From Mycobacterium sp. GA-1841 (GTDB lineage: Bacteria; Actinomycetota; Actinomycetes; Mycobacteriales; Mycobacteriaceae): a DNA stretch of 64,000 nucleotides. A model generated the notes under the pieces. That model saw nothing but the letters and a program-made list of their open reading frames with translations. It was not told the DNA's origin and searched no databases. How positions within the stretch are numbered: position 1 is the first letter of the stretch; each line of letters opens with the position of its first letter. Below are positions 34,076 through 43,992 of this stretch, piece by piece. The position numbers and the translations under genes are program-made. The DNA is taken from positions 62,001 to 126,000 of the forward strand of contig NZ_MBEQ01000095.1 in assembly GCF_001954135.1 (NCBI RefSeq), in the 5' to 3' direction.

Positions 34076-34747
34076 ATGGACATCCGTCGCGTCGAACATC
34101 CATTGGTCAGGCGGGCTGCCGAGGTACTGCACCACTTCAACAGCAGGCATCCGTGGAGTCACAACGACCACTTCCACGGCTGGATTCTGGCGAACCTGCC
34201 CAGGCAGCGCCGGACCGCGATCGATATCGGCTGCGGGCAGGGCGAACTGGTGGCTCAATTGGCCTCCCGTTTCAGGTATGCCCACGGCACCGACCTCGAC
34301 GCGGACATGCGTCGCGCGGCGGCCCGGCGTTGCTCCAGGCTGACCAACGTCACCGTCGATGACGCCCAACTCAGCGAGCTCGCCGGGCCCGCGGACCTCA
34401 TCACCATGGTGGCGGTGCTGCACCATCTCGACGCGGAAAAGGCACTCGTCGACGTCAAACGACTGCTCTCCCCGGGCGGGAGATTCTTGGCCGTCGGCCT
34501 GGCCGTACCGGGTTCGCTTCGCGACACCGCCTGGGATCTGGCGTCGGCGGTGACCAACCCGGCCATCGGCCTCATCAAACATCCCCGGCCGGTGCGCGGG
34601 GGTCCGACGCCTCCACCGTTTCCGGTACGCGATCCGCAACTCAGCTTCGATCAGCTGCACGAGATCGTCGGCACAGTACTTCCCGGCGCAGTGATGCGCC
34701 ACCGGCTGGCGTTCCGGCACACCATCGCCTGGACCAAACCCGCCTGA
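34076..34747 (+). CDS. Class I SAM-dependent methyltransferase
   Basis: A 223-residue methyltransferase of unknown substrate. Motif I is AIDIGCGQGELVAQLA, followed by the acidic loop (GTDLDADM), post-motif VDDAQL, and motif IV-like DLITMVAVLHHLDAE, typical of UbiE/Methyltransf_11 proteins. The C-terminal half (PFPVRDPQLSFDQLHEIVG) matches small-molecule methyltransferases often annotated next to nothing in particular. It stands between inverted-repeat copy 1 and narG, with its own spacer on both sides, so no pathway can be inferred. Confidence 0.85.
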   Translation: MDIRRVEHPLVRRAAEVLHHFNSRHPWSHNDHFHGWILANLPRQRRTAIDIGCGQGELVAQLASRFRYAHGTDLDADMRRAAARRCSRLTNVTVDDAQLSELAGPADLITMVAVLHHLDAEKALVDVKRLLSPGGRFLAVGLAVPGSLRDTAWDLASAVTNPAIGLIKHPRPVRGGPTPPPFPVRDPQLSFDQLHEIVGTVLPGAVMRHRLAFRHTIAWTKPA

Positions 34748-35053
34748 CCGTGGCTCAGCAGCCTGTCCACAACGTGTTACCGCGGTGATAATTCCTGGAC
34801 GCCCGCGCTACCGTGCGCGAGCCTGCCGCAGGCCGTGTGCCCCCTGCCCGATTCCAACCGAATCAAGGCGTTATCTGCAGGTAGATGACGTAAAACCCAG
34901 TTCTCCCGCCGGCCGCCCCGTGACCAGCATGTTCCTGTGGAATGACTGCCGGGTTACCGCGATTTCACAGCGCCCGATCCCCGTGAGTGCGTTCTTTTGA
35001 GACGCTGAAAACCGCCCTTACGCTCGTGCTTCAACAGCGTGGAGGGACAGATC
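34748..35053. other. Spacer upstream of narGHJI
   Basis: About 300 bp with no supported gene. It must contain the nar promoter, but I could not identify a convincing DosR, GlnR or sigma-factor site by eye. The GGAGGG ribosome site for narG lies at its right end. Confidence 0.5.
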
Positions 35054-38000
35054 TTGGTTGATTCACCCGCGGGCAGTCAGACACCTGCCGATGCGTTGCT
35101 GCGACTGGGCAAGTACTTCCACCGCGGCGAGATCTCGGACGATCAGCGGACCCTGCACAAGATCGGGGGCCGCTCCGCCGACGACTTCTACCGCGACCGC
35201 TGGGCCCACGACAAAGTGGTGCGCTCGACTCATGGCGTGAACTGCACGGGGTCCTGCTCGTGGAAGATCTACGTCAAGGACGGCGTGATCACCTGGGAGT
35301 CGCAACAAACCGACTATCCGTCCGTCGGTGCCGACAAGCCCGAGTACGAGCCACGCGGCTGCCCGCGCGGTGCCTCGTTCTCGTGGTACACGTATTCGCC
35401 TGCCCGCGTTCGTTATCCGTATGTCCGCGGGGTGCTGCTGGAGTATTACCGAGAGGCCAAGGAGCGGCTCAAGGATCCCGTGCTCGCCTGGGCCGACATC
35501 GTCGAGGATCCGGAGAAGTCCAAGCGATACAAGGCCGCCCGCGGTAAGGGCGGCTTTGTGCGGGCCGAATGGTGGGAGGCGGCCGAGATCGCCGCGGCCG
35601 CCCACGTCCACACGATCAAGAAGTACGGCCCGGATCGCGTGGCCGGCTTCTCGCCGATCCCGGCGATGTCGATGGTCAGCCATGCCGTCGGCGCCCGGTT
35701 CATCTCGCTGCTCGGTGGGTCGATGCTGTCGTTCTACGACTGGTACGCCGACCTGCCGGTGGCCTCGCCCCAGGTGTTCGGCGACCAGACTGACGTGCCC
35801 GAATCGGCCGACTGGTTCGACGCGGGCTACCTGATCATGTGGGGCTCCAACGTCCCCGTCACCCGAACCCCGGACGCGCACTACATGACCGAGGCTCGCT
35901 ACCGCGGCCAGAAGGTGGTCGTGGTGTCCCCGGACTATGCCGACAACACCAAATTCGCCGACGAATGGCTGCCGGCCCGGCCCGGCACCGACGCCGCCCT
36001 CGCGATGGCGATGGGCCACGTCATCCTCAAGGAGTTCTTCGTCGAGAAGCAGACCCCCTACTTCACCGACTACGTCAAGAAGTACACCGACCTACCGTTC
36101 CTGGTCACCCTCACCGAACGCGACGGCCGGGTGCTGCCCGGAAAGTTCCTCACCGCAGCCGATCTCGGGGACACCGGTGAGGGTGCGGAGTCCAAGACGG
36201 TCCTTCTGGACCAGGCCGGGCGGCCCGTGGTGCCGAACGGCTCGCTGGGACACCGGTTCACCGCGTCCGGCGAAGGCCACTGGAACCTGGACCTGCAGGG
36301 CGTGCACCCACTGCTGACACTGTTCGACAGCGAGGCCGGGACGGCCACGGTGTCTCTTCCCCGGTTCGACGGCGACCAGCCCGACGTGCTGGAACGTGGC
36401 GTGCCGACCAGAATCGTTGCCGGACAGCGGGTGACGACGGTGTTCGATCTGATGCTGGCGCAGTACGGAGTGGGTCGCGACGGGCTGCCCGGGCAGTGGC
36501 CGTCGGGATATGACGACGCCTCCGAGCCCTACACGCCGGCCTGGCAGGAAAAGATCACCGGCGTGCCCGCCGCGGCCGCCGAACGCATCGCACGCGAATT
36601 CGCCGACAACGCCGAACGTTCCAAGGGCCGGTCGATGATCCTGATGGGGGCCGGGACCAATCACTGGTTCCATTCCGACCAGATCTACCGGTCGTTCCTC
36701 ACCCTGGTCATGCTCACCGGCTGCCAGGGCGTCAACGGCGGTGGCTGGGCCCACTACGTCGGTCAGGAGAAGTGCCGGCCCGTCACGGGTTGGGCCACCC
36801 TGGCGTTCGGTTTGGACTGGCAGCGACCGCCGCGGCAGATGCAGGGCACCGTGTTCTGGTATCTGGCGACGGATCAGTGGCGCTACGACCCGTTCACCTC
36901 GGAGGTGATGGCCTCACCGCTGGCCGAGGGCAAGTTCGCGGGCCGTACCGCCGCCGACAACATCGCCCTGGCCAGCCGGCTCGGCTGGATGCCGAGTTAC
37001 CCGACGTTCAACCGTAACCCCCTGGATCTGGCCGACGAGGCTGACCGCCTCGGCAAGGACGCCGCCGAATACGTTGTGGACGGGCTGAAGTCGGGTCATC
37101 TGCAGTTCGCGTGCGAAGATCCCGACGCCCCGGAGAACTTCCCGCGCTGCCTGACAGTGTGGCGGTCGAATCTGCTCGGCTCGTCGGCCAAGGGCAACGA
37201 GTACTTCCTCAAACACCTGCTCGGCACCGACTCCGCGGTCGCCGCCCGCGACGAGGACGGTATCCGGCCACAAGAGGTGCGGTGGCGCGACGAGGCCCCG
37301 GTGGGCAAGCTGGACCTGCTGCTGTCGCTGGATTTCCGCAACACCAGCACGACGCTGTTCTCCGACATCGTGCTGCCCGCGGCCACCTGGTACGAGAAGC
37401 ACGACCTGTCCAGTACCGACATGCACCCGTTCGTGCACGCGTTTTCACCGGCCATCTCACCGCCGTGGGAGACCAAGACGGACTTCGATGCGTTCCACCG
37501 CATCGCCCGCGGATTCTCCTGGCTGGCCGAGAAACATCTCGGCAAGCGCAAGGACATCGTGGCCATGCCGCTGCAGCACGACAGCGCCGATGCCACCGCG
37601 CAGCCCGGCGGCCGGGTGCTGGACTGGAAAGCCGGTGAGTGCGAACCGATCCCCGGCAAGACCATGCCCCGGCTGGTCATGGTGGACCGTGACTACCCTG
37701 CAGTCGCCGAGAAGATGGCGGCGCTGGGACCGATGGTGGAAACCGTCGGTCTGACCACCAAAGGCGTAACCACTCACCCCGAGGCCGAGGTCGAATACCT
37801 GCGTGGCGTCAACGGCGCCGTGGTCAGCGGCGTCGCGGTCGGACGACCGTCGCTGGCCAAGGACACTCACGCCGCCGAGGCCATCCTGGCACTGTCGGGC
37901 ACCACCAACGGGCGTCTGGCCGTCGAGGGCTTCGAGGCCCTGGAGCGTCGTACCGGAACCGAACTGGTCGACCTGGCCAAGGAAAGCGAAGGCAAGCGGA

Positions 38001-38719
38001 TCACGTTCGCCGACACCCAAGCCCGGCCGGTACCCGTCAACACCTCACCGGAATGGTCCGGCTCCGAGACGGGTGGACGGCGCTATTCACCGTTCACCAT
38101 CAACACCGAGCGGCTCAAGCCGTGGCACACACTGACCGGTCGCCAGCATTTCTATCTTGACCACGACTGGATGAGTGAGCTCGGCGAACAACTGCCGCTC
38201 TACCGGCCGCCGCTGGACATGACGGCGCTGTTCAACGAGCCCGCAGTGGGGGATACCAGCGGCGGCATCACGGTGCGATACCTGACGCCGCATTCCAAGT
38301 GGTCGATTCACTCTGCCTACCAGGACAACTTGTACATGCTCACGCTATCCCGCGGCGGACAGTGCATCTGGATGTCCGAGGTGGACGCCGCCAAGATCGG
38401 GGTCAAGGACAACGACTGGATCGAGTGCACCAACCGCAACGGCGTGGTGAACGCCAGGGCCATCGTCAGCCACCGCATGCCCGAGGGTCTGGTGTTCATG
38501 TACCACGCCCAGGACAAGGCCGTCGACGTGCCGCGCACCGAGAAGAACGGTAAACGCGGCGGTATCCACAATGCGCTGACCCGGATCATGATCAAACCCA
38601 CGCATCTGATCGGCGGGTACGCGCAGCAGTCCTTCGCCCTGAACTATCACGGGCCCACCGGAAATCAACGCGATGAGGTCACCACGATTCGTCGTCGCTC
38701 GCAGGAAGTGGAGTACTAG
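35054..38719 (+). CDS. narG: Respiratory nitrate reductase alpha subunit NarG
   Basis: Catalytic molybdenum subunit of the membrane-bound nitrate reductase (nitrate to nitrite with quinol electrons). About 1221 residues, with the N-terminal His/Cys iron-sulfur ligand region (HGVNCTGSCSWK), the Mo-bis-MGD domain with the Asp-bearing loop (GDQTDVPESADWFD), and the C-terminal beta-barrel (QCIWMSEVDAAKIGVKDNDW). A TTG at 35054 is chosen because GGAGGG lies 7 bp upstream; an in-frame GTG at 35039 would place the ribosome site inside the coding region. First gene of narGHJI. No narK nitrate transporter is adjacent. Confidence 0.95.
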   Translation: MVDSPAGSQTPADALLRLGKYFHRGEISDDQRTLHKIGGRSADDFYRDRWAHDKVVRSTHGVNCTGSCSWKIYVKDGVITWESQQTDYPSVGADKPEYEPRGCPRGASFSWYTYSPARVRYPYVRGVLLEYYREAKERLKDPVLAWADIVEDPEKSKRYKAARGKGGFVRAEWWEAAEIAAAAHVHTIKKYGPDRVAGFSPIPAMSMVSHAVGARFISLLGGSMLSFYDWYADLPVASPQVFGDQTDVPESADWFDAGYLIMWGSNVPVTRTPDAHYMTEARYRGQKVVVVSPDYADNTKFADEWLPARPGTDAALAMAMGHVILKEFFVEKQTPYFTDYVKKYTDLPFLVTLTERDGRVLPGKFLTAADLGDTGEGAESKTVLLDQAGRPVVPNGSLGHRFTASGEGHWNLDLQGVHPLLTLFDSEAGTATVSLPRFDGDQPDVLERGVPTRIVAGQRVTTVFDLMLAQYGVGRDGLPGQWPSGYDDASEPYTPAWQEKITGVPAAAAERIAREFADNAERSKGRSMILMGAGTNHWFHSDQIYRSFLTLVMLTGCQGVNGGGWAHYVGQEKCRPVTGWATLAFGLDWQRPPRQMQGTVFWYLATDQWRYDPFTSEVMASPLAEGKFAGRTAADNIALASRLGWMPSYPTFNRNPLDLADEADRLGKDAAEYVVDGLKSGHLQFACEDPDAPENFPRCLTVWRSNLLGSSAKGNEYFLKHLLGTDSAVAARDEDGIRPQEVRWRDEAPVGKLDLLLSLDFRNTSTTLFSDIVLPAATWYEKHDLSSTDMHPFVHAFSPAISPPWETKTDFDAFHRIARGFSWLAEKHLGKRKDIVAMPLQHDSADATAQPGGRVLDWKAGECEPIPGKTMPRLVMVDRDYPAVAEKMAALGPMVETVGLTTKGVTTHPEAEVEYLRGVNGAVVSGVAVGRPSLAKDTHAAEAILALSGTTNGRLAVEGFEALERRTGTELVDLAKESEGKRITFADTQARPVPVNTSPEWSGSETGGRRYSPFTINTERLKPWHTLTGRQHFYLDHDWMSELGEQLPLYRPPLDMTALFNEPAVGDTSGGITVRYLTPHSKWSIHSAYQDNLYMLTLSRGGQCIWMSEVDAAKIGVKDNDWIECTNRNGVVNARAIVSHRMPEGLVFMYHAQDKAVDVPRTEKNGKRGGIHNALTRIMIKPTHLIGGYAQQSFALNYHGPTGNQRDEVTTIRRRSQEVEY

Positions 38720-38754
38720 ACGATGACCGGACACGAAGCTTGCGGAGTGAACCA

Positions 38755-40350
38755 ATGAGGATAATGGCGCAGCTCGCGATGGTGATGAACCTCGACAAGT
38801 GCATCGGCTGCCACACCTGCAGCGTCACCTGCAAGCAGGCGTGGACCAACCGCAGCGGTGTGGAGTACGTGTGGTTCAACAACGTGGAAACTCGTCCAGG
38901 ACAAGGCTATCCGCGTCAGTACCAGGATCAGGAGAAGTGGAAGGGCGGCTGGACGCTGAACAAGCGCGGCAAGCTGACCCTCAAATCCGGCTCCCGATTC
39001 AAGCGGCTGCTCAACATCTTCGCCAACCCTGACTTGCCCACGGTGTCGGATTACTACGATCCCTGGACCTACGACTACGAGAACCTGCTGTCGGCACCGG
39101 CCATGGACACCACGCCCGTGGCGCGGCCGAAGTCGCTGATCACCGGGCGCGACACCAAGGTCACCTGGGGCGCCAACTGGGACGACGACCTCGGTGGCGG
39201 ACCGGAGCAGGTCAGTCGAGACCCGTTGTTGGGCAAACTTGAAGACAAGGTCAAGCTCGAGTTCGAGCAGACCTTCATGTTCTACCTGCCGCGGATCTGC
39301 GAGCACTGCCTCAACCCGGCCTGCGCGGCGTCCTGCCCGTCGGGAGCCATCTACAAGCGCTCCGAGGACGGCATCGTGTTGGTGGATCAGGACAAGTGCC
39401 GTGGCTGGCGCCAATGCGTCACTGGATGTCCGTACAAGAAGATCTACTTCAACCACAAGACCGGCAAGGCAGAGAAGTGCACGTTCTGCTATCCGCGCGT
39501 CGAGGTCGGAATCCCCACCGTGTGCTCGGAGACCTGTGTCGGGCGGCTGCGCTACATCGGCGTGATGCTCTACGACGCGGATGCGGTGTTGGAGGCCGCG
39601 TCGGTCACCGACGACAAGGACCTCTACTCGTCACAACTCGGTGTCTTCCTCAACCCGCACGATCCACGCGTCGTCGCCGAGGCCGAACGGGCCGGCATCT
39701 CACCCGAATGGATTGAGGCGGCGCAGAACTCACCGGTATACCGGCTGATCGTCGATTATCAGGTGGCGCTGCCGCTGCATCCGGAATACCGGACCATGCC
39801 CATGGTCTGGTACGTGCCGCCACTGTCACCGGTGGTGGACATCCTGAAAGAGACCGGCCACGACGGCGAGAACAAGAACAACCTGTTCGGCGCCATCGAC
39901 ACATTGCGCATTCCGGTCGAATACCTCGCCGAGTTGTTCACCGCGGGTGAGGTGGGCCCGGTCCGGGCCTCGCTGCAGAGGTTGGCGGCGATGCGTGCCT
40001 ACATGCGGGCGGCGAACCTCGGCGAGGAGTTCGACGAGACCATCCCGGATTCGGTGCGGTTGAGCGGCGACGAGATCGAGGCGATGTACCGACTGTTGGC
40101 CATCGCCAAGTATCAGGACCGCTACGTCATCCCGACCGGAGCGGGATCGGACGCCCACCGCCTCGATGCCCTGGCCACCGGCTGCAGTCTGGACGGCGAC
40201 GGCGGACCGGGCATGACCGCATACGACACGATGGTGGACAAGTTTCACCTCACCCACACCAACGATGCTGTTCCGCAGGGTGATCCGAGCCGGGTCAACC
40301 TGCTCAACTGGGACGGCCGGAGCACAGACGGGTTGTTGCCGACCACATGA
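38755..40350 (+). CDS. narH: Respiratory nitrate reductase beta subunit NarH
   Basis: Iron-sulfur electron-transfer subunit linking NarI heme to NarG. The 531 residues show four cysteine clusters: CIGCHTCSVTCKQAW, CEHCLNPACAASCPSGA, CRGWRQCVTGCPYKKIYF (with the Trp that marks the [3Fe-4S] cluster) and CTFCYPRVEVGIPTVCSETC. The ATG at 38755 has GGAG upstream. It is 35 bp after narG and overlaps narJ by 4 bp. Confidence 0.96.
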   Translation: MRIMAQLAMVMNLDKCIGCHTCSVTCKQAWTNRSGVEYVWFNNVETRPGQGYPRQYQDQEKWKGGWTLNKRGKLTLKSGSRFKRLLNIFANPDLPTVSDYYDPWTYDYENLLSAPAMDTTPVARPKSLITGRDTKVTWGANWDDDLGGGPEQVSRDPLLGKLEDKVKLEFEQTFMFYLPRICEHCLNPACAASCPSGAIYKRSEDGIVLVDQDKCRGWRQCVTGCPYKKIYFNHKTGKAEKCTFCYPRVEVGIPTVCSETCVGRLRYIGVMLYDADAVLEAASVTDDKDLYSSQLGVFLNPHDPRVVAEAERAGISPEWIEAAQNSPVYRLIVDYQVALPLHPEYRTMPMVWYVPPLSPVVDILKETGHDGENKNNLFGAIDTLRIPVEYLAELFTAGEVGPVRASLQRLAAMRAYMRAANLGEEFDETIPDSVRLSGDEIEAMYRLLAIAKYQDRYVIPTGAGSDAHRLDALATGCSLDGDGGPGMTAYDTMVDKFHLTHTNDAVPQGDPSRVNLLNWDGRSTDGLLPTT

Positions 40351-41027
40351 AGCTACTCACCCGGGCTCGTAGAACTGGTACGGGCACTTCCCTCTCCGAA
40401 CGCCAGCAACGTCTGGTGTGGCGCATCGCGGCCCTGTTGCTCGATTACCCGACGGACGAAACTGCCGAGATCGCCGGCCAACTGGACACCATCGCCGAGG
40501 AATTGCCGGAATCGGCGCGGGCGCCGCTCGCCGAGTTCGCGCGTGCGTTCAGAGCGGCAGGTGCCATGCAGCGGGCATCGAACTACGTCACGACGTTCGA
40601 CATGCAGCGACGCAGCAGCCTGCACCTCACCTACTACGCCTACGGCGATACCCGCAAGCGCGGAATGGCGCTGTTGCGGTTCAAGCACGCCTATCGCCAG
40701 GCCGGCTTGGAGGTCGGTGAACTGGAGAATTCGGAGCTACCGGACTACCTGCCGATGGTGCTCGAGTTCGCCGCGACCGTCGACCATGCCCAGGGTGAAC
40801 GGCTGCTGGCCGAGCACGTCCCGGTGCTCGAACTACTGCGACTCTCGCTGCAGGACAACGAGTCCTATTACTCAGGCCTGTTGGCTGCGATCCTTTCCAC
40901 CATGCCCCCGGTGAACAGCGCCGACCGGCGCCGCATCGCACAGCTGGCTGCGGAGGGCCCGCCGGACGAGGATGTCGGCCTAGACCCGTTTGCGATGGAT
41001 CCCATGGCATCTGGAGGAGTGAAATGA
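40347..41027 (+). CDS. narJ: Nitrate reductase maturation chaperone NarJ
   Basis: Cytoplasmic chaperone (TorD/NarJ family) needed to insert the molybdenum cofactor into NarGH before membrane attachment; not part of the final enzyme. The 226 residues are mostly helical, with the family stretches YVTTFDMQRRSSLHLTYY and YGDTRKRGMALLRF. ATG start overlapping the narH stop; it overlaps narI by 4 bp. Confidence 0.95.
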   Translation: MKLLTRARRTGTGTSLSERQQRLVWRIAALLLDYPTDETAEIAGQLDTIAEELPESARAPLAEFARAFRAAGAMQRASNYVTTFDMQRRSSLHLTYYAYGDTRKRGMALLRFKHAYRQAGLEVGELENSELPDYLPMVLEFAATVDHAQGERLLAEHVPVLELLRLSLQDNESYYSGLLAAILSTMPPVNSADRRRIAQLAAEGPPDEDVGLDPFAMDPMASGGVK

Positions 41028-41767
41028 GCAACATCCTGTGGCTGACCCTGCCCTATATCGCGCTCACCTCGTTCGTGCTCGGCCACATCTGGCGCTACAA
41101 GGTCGACCAGTTCGGTTGGACCACACGGTCTTCGCAGATCTACGAAAGCAGACTGCTGCGACTGGGCAGTCCGCTGTTTCACTTCGGCATTCTCGGGGTG
41201 TTGGCCGGACACGTTGTCGGACTCCTGATCCCTCAGTCCTGGACTTCGGCCGTCGGTGTGTCCGAACACGTCTATCACCTGATGTCGGTGAGCATGGGGT
41301 CGATCGCCGGGTTGGCCGTCGTCACCGGGGTGGGAATCCTGCTGTACCGGCGAGTGACGGTACCGGAGGTGCGCACCGCCACCACGGTCAACGACAAGGC
41401 GATGTATCTGTTGCTGGTCGGCGCTCTGGCCACGGGCATGCTCAACACCATGACCAACGTGTTCTCGACCTACAACTATCGAGAAACGGTGTCGCCGTGG
41501 TTCCGCAGCCTGTTCACGTGGCATCCTGCGCCGCAGTTGATGGCCGAAACCCCGTGGACATTCCAGGCACATGTGCTGATAGTGCTTGCCCTGCTCGGTT
41601 TTTGGCCATACACACGGCTGGTGCACATGTTCAGCGCACCGATCGGCTACCTGGTGCGGCCCTTCGTGATCTACCGGAGCCGCGATCCGCAGCGCGCGGG
41701 GAAGAACCGTTACGCCAAGGCGTGGGTGACGCCGCAGGCGCCACCCGCCCGCAGCCGCTGGGTGTGA
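41024..41767 (+). CDS. narI: Nitrate reductase gamma subunit NarI (cytochrome b)
   Basis: Di-heme membrane subunit that takes electrons from quinol. The 247 residues have about five membrane segments (LWLTLPYIALTSFVLGHIW first, with its His) and histidines placed for heme ligation (FHFGILGVLAGHVVGLL, and the last segments around AHVLIVLALLGFWPYTRLVH). Last gene of the narGHJI operon; convergent with the cation transporter 13 bp away. Confidence 0.95.
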   Translation: MSNILWLTLPYIALTSFVLGHIWRYKVDQFGWTTRSSQIYESRLLRLGSPLFHFGILGVLAGHVVGLLIPQSWTSAVGVSEHVYHLMSVSMGSIAGLAVVTGVGILLYRRVTVPEVRTATTVNDKAMYLLLVGALATGMLNTMTNVFSTYNYRETVSPWFRSLFTWHPAPQLMAETPWTFQAHVLIVLALLGFWPYTRLVHMFSAPIGYLVRPFVIYRSRDPQRAGKNRYAKAWVTPQAPPARSRWV

Positions 41768-41780
41768 CGACAGCGGCGAA

Positions 41781-42755
41781 TCAGCCGTACCAGTCGGGTA
41801 ACGGGTCCGGTCGCAGCACGGTCGGATCCCCCGGTCGGGTCAGGGTGAGGACCGCGCGCACGATCTCGGGGCGGCTCTGCAGGCCATCGGCAATGGCGTT
41901 GAGCCGGGTGGCGACGTCGGATTCCGCGGCATCACCGGTGAGGTCGACGGCAGCAACCAGATAAATGCGGTCCGCGCCAACCCATTCCATATGCAGGTAG
42001 CTGACCCGCTCGATATCAGTGTGGTCGAGCAGTTGTTGCAGGACGCTGTTGCGGGCCAGCGGGGTGGCGGCCTCACCGGTCAGAAAATCCATGTTGCGTC
42101 CGATGAGGAACAATGCGACGCCACCCAGCAGCACACCGACCAGGATCGAGCCGATCGCATCCCACACCGCGTTTCCGGTGAGCTGGTGCGCCAGGATGCC
42201 GAGCGCCGCGATCACCAGACCGATCAGCGCCGAGAGGTCTTCGGCGAACACCGCTCGCAGCATCGGATTCGACGTCACCCGGATATAGCGCAGCGGGTGG
42301 ATGCGTCGTTGCACCGCACCCGATCTGGTTTGGTGCAGGGCTTGTGCGAACGAGGTGCCCTCCAGCACGAACGCGATGCCGAGCACCGCGTACGCCCAGC
42401 CGTACGACGTCGCCTCGCCTTCGCCGCCCAGCGAGGAGATCCCGTGCCAGATCGACACCACCGCGCCCACGGTGAACAACCCGAAGGCGGCAAACATCGA
42501 CCAGATGTAGCCGGCCCGGCCGTAACCCAAGCGGTGTTGTGCGTCGGCCGGTTTCATCGACTTGCGGGTGCCGATCAACAGGAAAACCTCGTTGCCGGTG
42601 TCCGCCCACGAGTGCGCGGCCTCGGCCAGCATGGACGCCGAACCGGTGATGCCGGCGACCACGGTTTTGGCCACGGCGATCAAGGCGTTGGCACCGAGTG
42701 CGACGGCGACGGTCAGCGCACTCTCGTTGTGTGTGGTGTCTCCGTCCGTGGTCAT
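41781..42755 (-). CDS. Cation diffusion facilitator family transporter
   Basis: A 324-residue efflux-type metal transporter of the CDF superfamily. It has six predicted membrane segments, the HSWAD sequence in the second segment (HxxxD metal site), FAEDLSALIGLVIAALGI in the fifth, and a cytoplasmic C-terminal domain (VSYLHMEWVGADRIYLVAAV). The ATG at 42755 gives the typical start with a short hydrophilic leader; the open frame upstream to 43100 is antisense to fadA6 and not coding. The metal cannot be read from sequence. Convergent with narI. Confidence 0.87.
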   Translation of the reverse strand: MTTDGDTTHNESALTVAVALGANALIAVAKTVVAGITGSASMLAEAAHSWADTGNEVFLLIGTRKSMKPADAQHRLGYGRAGYIWSMFAAFGLFTVGAVVSIWHGISSLGGEGEATSYGWAYAVLGIAFVLEGTSFAQALHQTRSGAVQRRIHPLRYIRVTSNPMLRAVFAEDLSALIGLVIAALGILAHQLTGNAVWDAIGSILVGVLLGGVALFLIGRNMDFLTGEAATPLARNSVLQQLLDHTDIERVSYLHMEWVGADRIYLVAAVDLTGDAAESDVATRLNAIADGLQSRPEIVRAVLTLTRPGDPTVLRPDPLPDWYG

Positions 42756-42788
42756 GACCCCACAGTTACCCGTTGACGGGCAGACGCA

Positions 42789-42823
42789 AAAGTCCCCCGA
42801 AACCGGTGGTTTCGGCGGACTCT
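42789..42823 (-). terminator. Terminator downstream of fadA6
   Basis: On the minus strand AGTCCGCCGAAACC pairs across a 3-base loop with GGTTTCGGGGGACT (one mismatch), followed by TTTTG, 20 bp past the fadA6 stop. It separates the kstR2-fadA6 transcript from the cation transporter. Confidence 0.85.
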
Positions 42824-42843
42824 TGTGGGTGTTCGGCAGAACT

Positions 42844-43992
42844 TTAGAGGCGCTCGATGATCGTGACGTTGGCGGTGCCGCCGCCCTCGCACATGGTCTG
42901 CAGGCCATAGCGGCCACCGGTGCGCTCCAGGGTGTTGAGCATGGTGGCGAACAGCTTGGCGCCGGTGGCGCCCAGCGGGTGGCCCAGGGCGATAGCGCCG
43001 CCGCTCGGGTTGACCTTCTCCGGATCAGCCTTGGTCTCCTTGAGCCAGGCCAGTACGACCGGCGCGAAGGCCTCGTTGATCTCGACGGTGTCGATGTCAT
43101 CGATCGTCAGGCCGGTCTTCTCCAGCGCGTACTGGGTGGCCGGGATCGGGCCGGTCAGCATCATCACCGGATCGTCGCCGCGGGCGCTGATGTGGTGGAT
43201 GCGGGCGCGGGGCTTGAGATTGTGCTTGTTGACGGCCTCTTCCGAGGCGAGCAGCACCGCCGAGGCGCCGTCCGAGATCTGGCTGGCCAGCGCGGCGGTC
43301 AGCCGGCCGCCTTCGACCAGGGGCTGCAGCGAGGCCATCTTCTCCAGCGTGGTCTCACGCGGGCCCTCGTCGACACCGAAGTCGCCGACCGGGACGATCT
43401 CGTTGTCGAAGTGCCCGGCCCGGATTGCCGCGAAGGCGCGCTGATGGCTGGTGTAGGCGAACTGCTCCATTTCCTCGCGCGAGATGTCCCATTTCTCGGC
43501 GATCAGCTCCGAGCCACGGAACTGCGAGATCTCCTGATCGCCGTAGCGATGCAGCCAATTCTTGGATTCGTTTGTGGGCGAGGTGAATCCGAGCTCCTTG
43601 CCGACCACCATGGCCGACGAGATCGGGATCCAGCTCATGTTCTGCATACCGCCGGCCAGGATCAGATCTGCGGTACCCGACATGATGGCCTGGGCACCGA
43701 AGGAGATGGCCTGCTGGCTGGAGCCGCACTGCCGGTCGACGGTGACGCCGGGGACGGCCTCGGGATAGCCGGCGGCCAGCCAGGTCAGGCGGCCGATGTT
43801 GCCGGCCTGTCCACCGATGGCGTCGACACAGCCGACGATGACGTCGTCGACCGCGCCCGGATCGACATCGTTGCGATCGAAGATGGCGCGGAACGCGTGC
43901 ACGCCGAGATCGATCGGGTGCACCTGCGCGAGCGCGCCGTTCTTCTTGCCGACCGGCGTACGCACGGCGTCGACGATGTAAGCCTCACGCAT
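42844..43992 (-). CDS. fadA6: Thiolase FadA6 (sterol C/D-ring catabolism)
   Basis: Thiolase for a late CoA thioester of C/D-ring degradation, releasing acetyl-CoA. The 382-residue enzyme has the catalytic Cys in DRQCGSSQQA, the EINEAFAPV loop, His in GGAIALGHPLGATG and Cys in TMCEGGGTAN. The ATG at 43992 has AAAGGAG upstream and lies 8 bp inside the end of kstR2, so the two are coupled. The orthologue is Rv3556c. Confidence 0.95.
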   Translation of the reverse strand: MREAYIVDAVRTPVGKKNGALAQVHPIDLGVHAFRAIFDRNDVDPGAVDDVIVGCVDAIGGQAGNIGRLTWLAAGYPEAVPGVTVDRQCGSSQQAISFGAQAIMSGTADLILAGGMQNMSWIPISSAMVVGKELGFTSPTNESKNWLHRYGDQEISQFRGSELIAEKWDISREEMEQFAYTSHQRAFAAIRAGHFDNEIVPVGDFGVDEGPRETTLEKMASLQPLVEGGRLTAALASQISDGASAVLLASEEAVNKHNLKPRARIHHISARGDDPVMMLTGPIPATQYALEKTGLTIDDIDTVEINEAFAPVVLAWLKETKADPEKVNPSGGAIALGHPLGATGAKLFATMLNTLERTGGRYGLQTMCEGGGTANVTIIERL

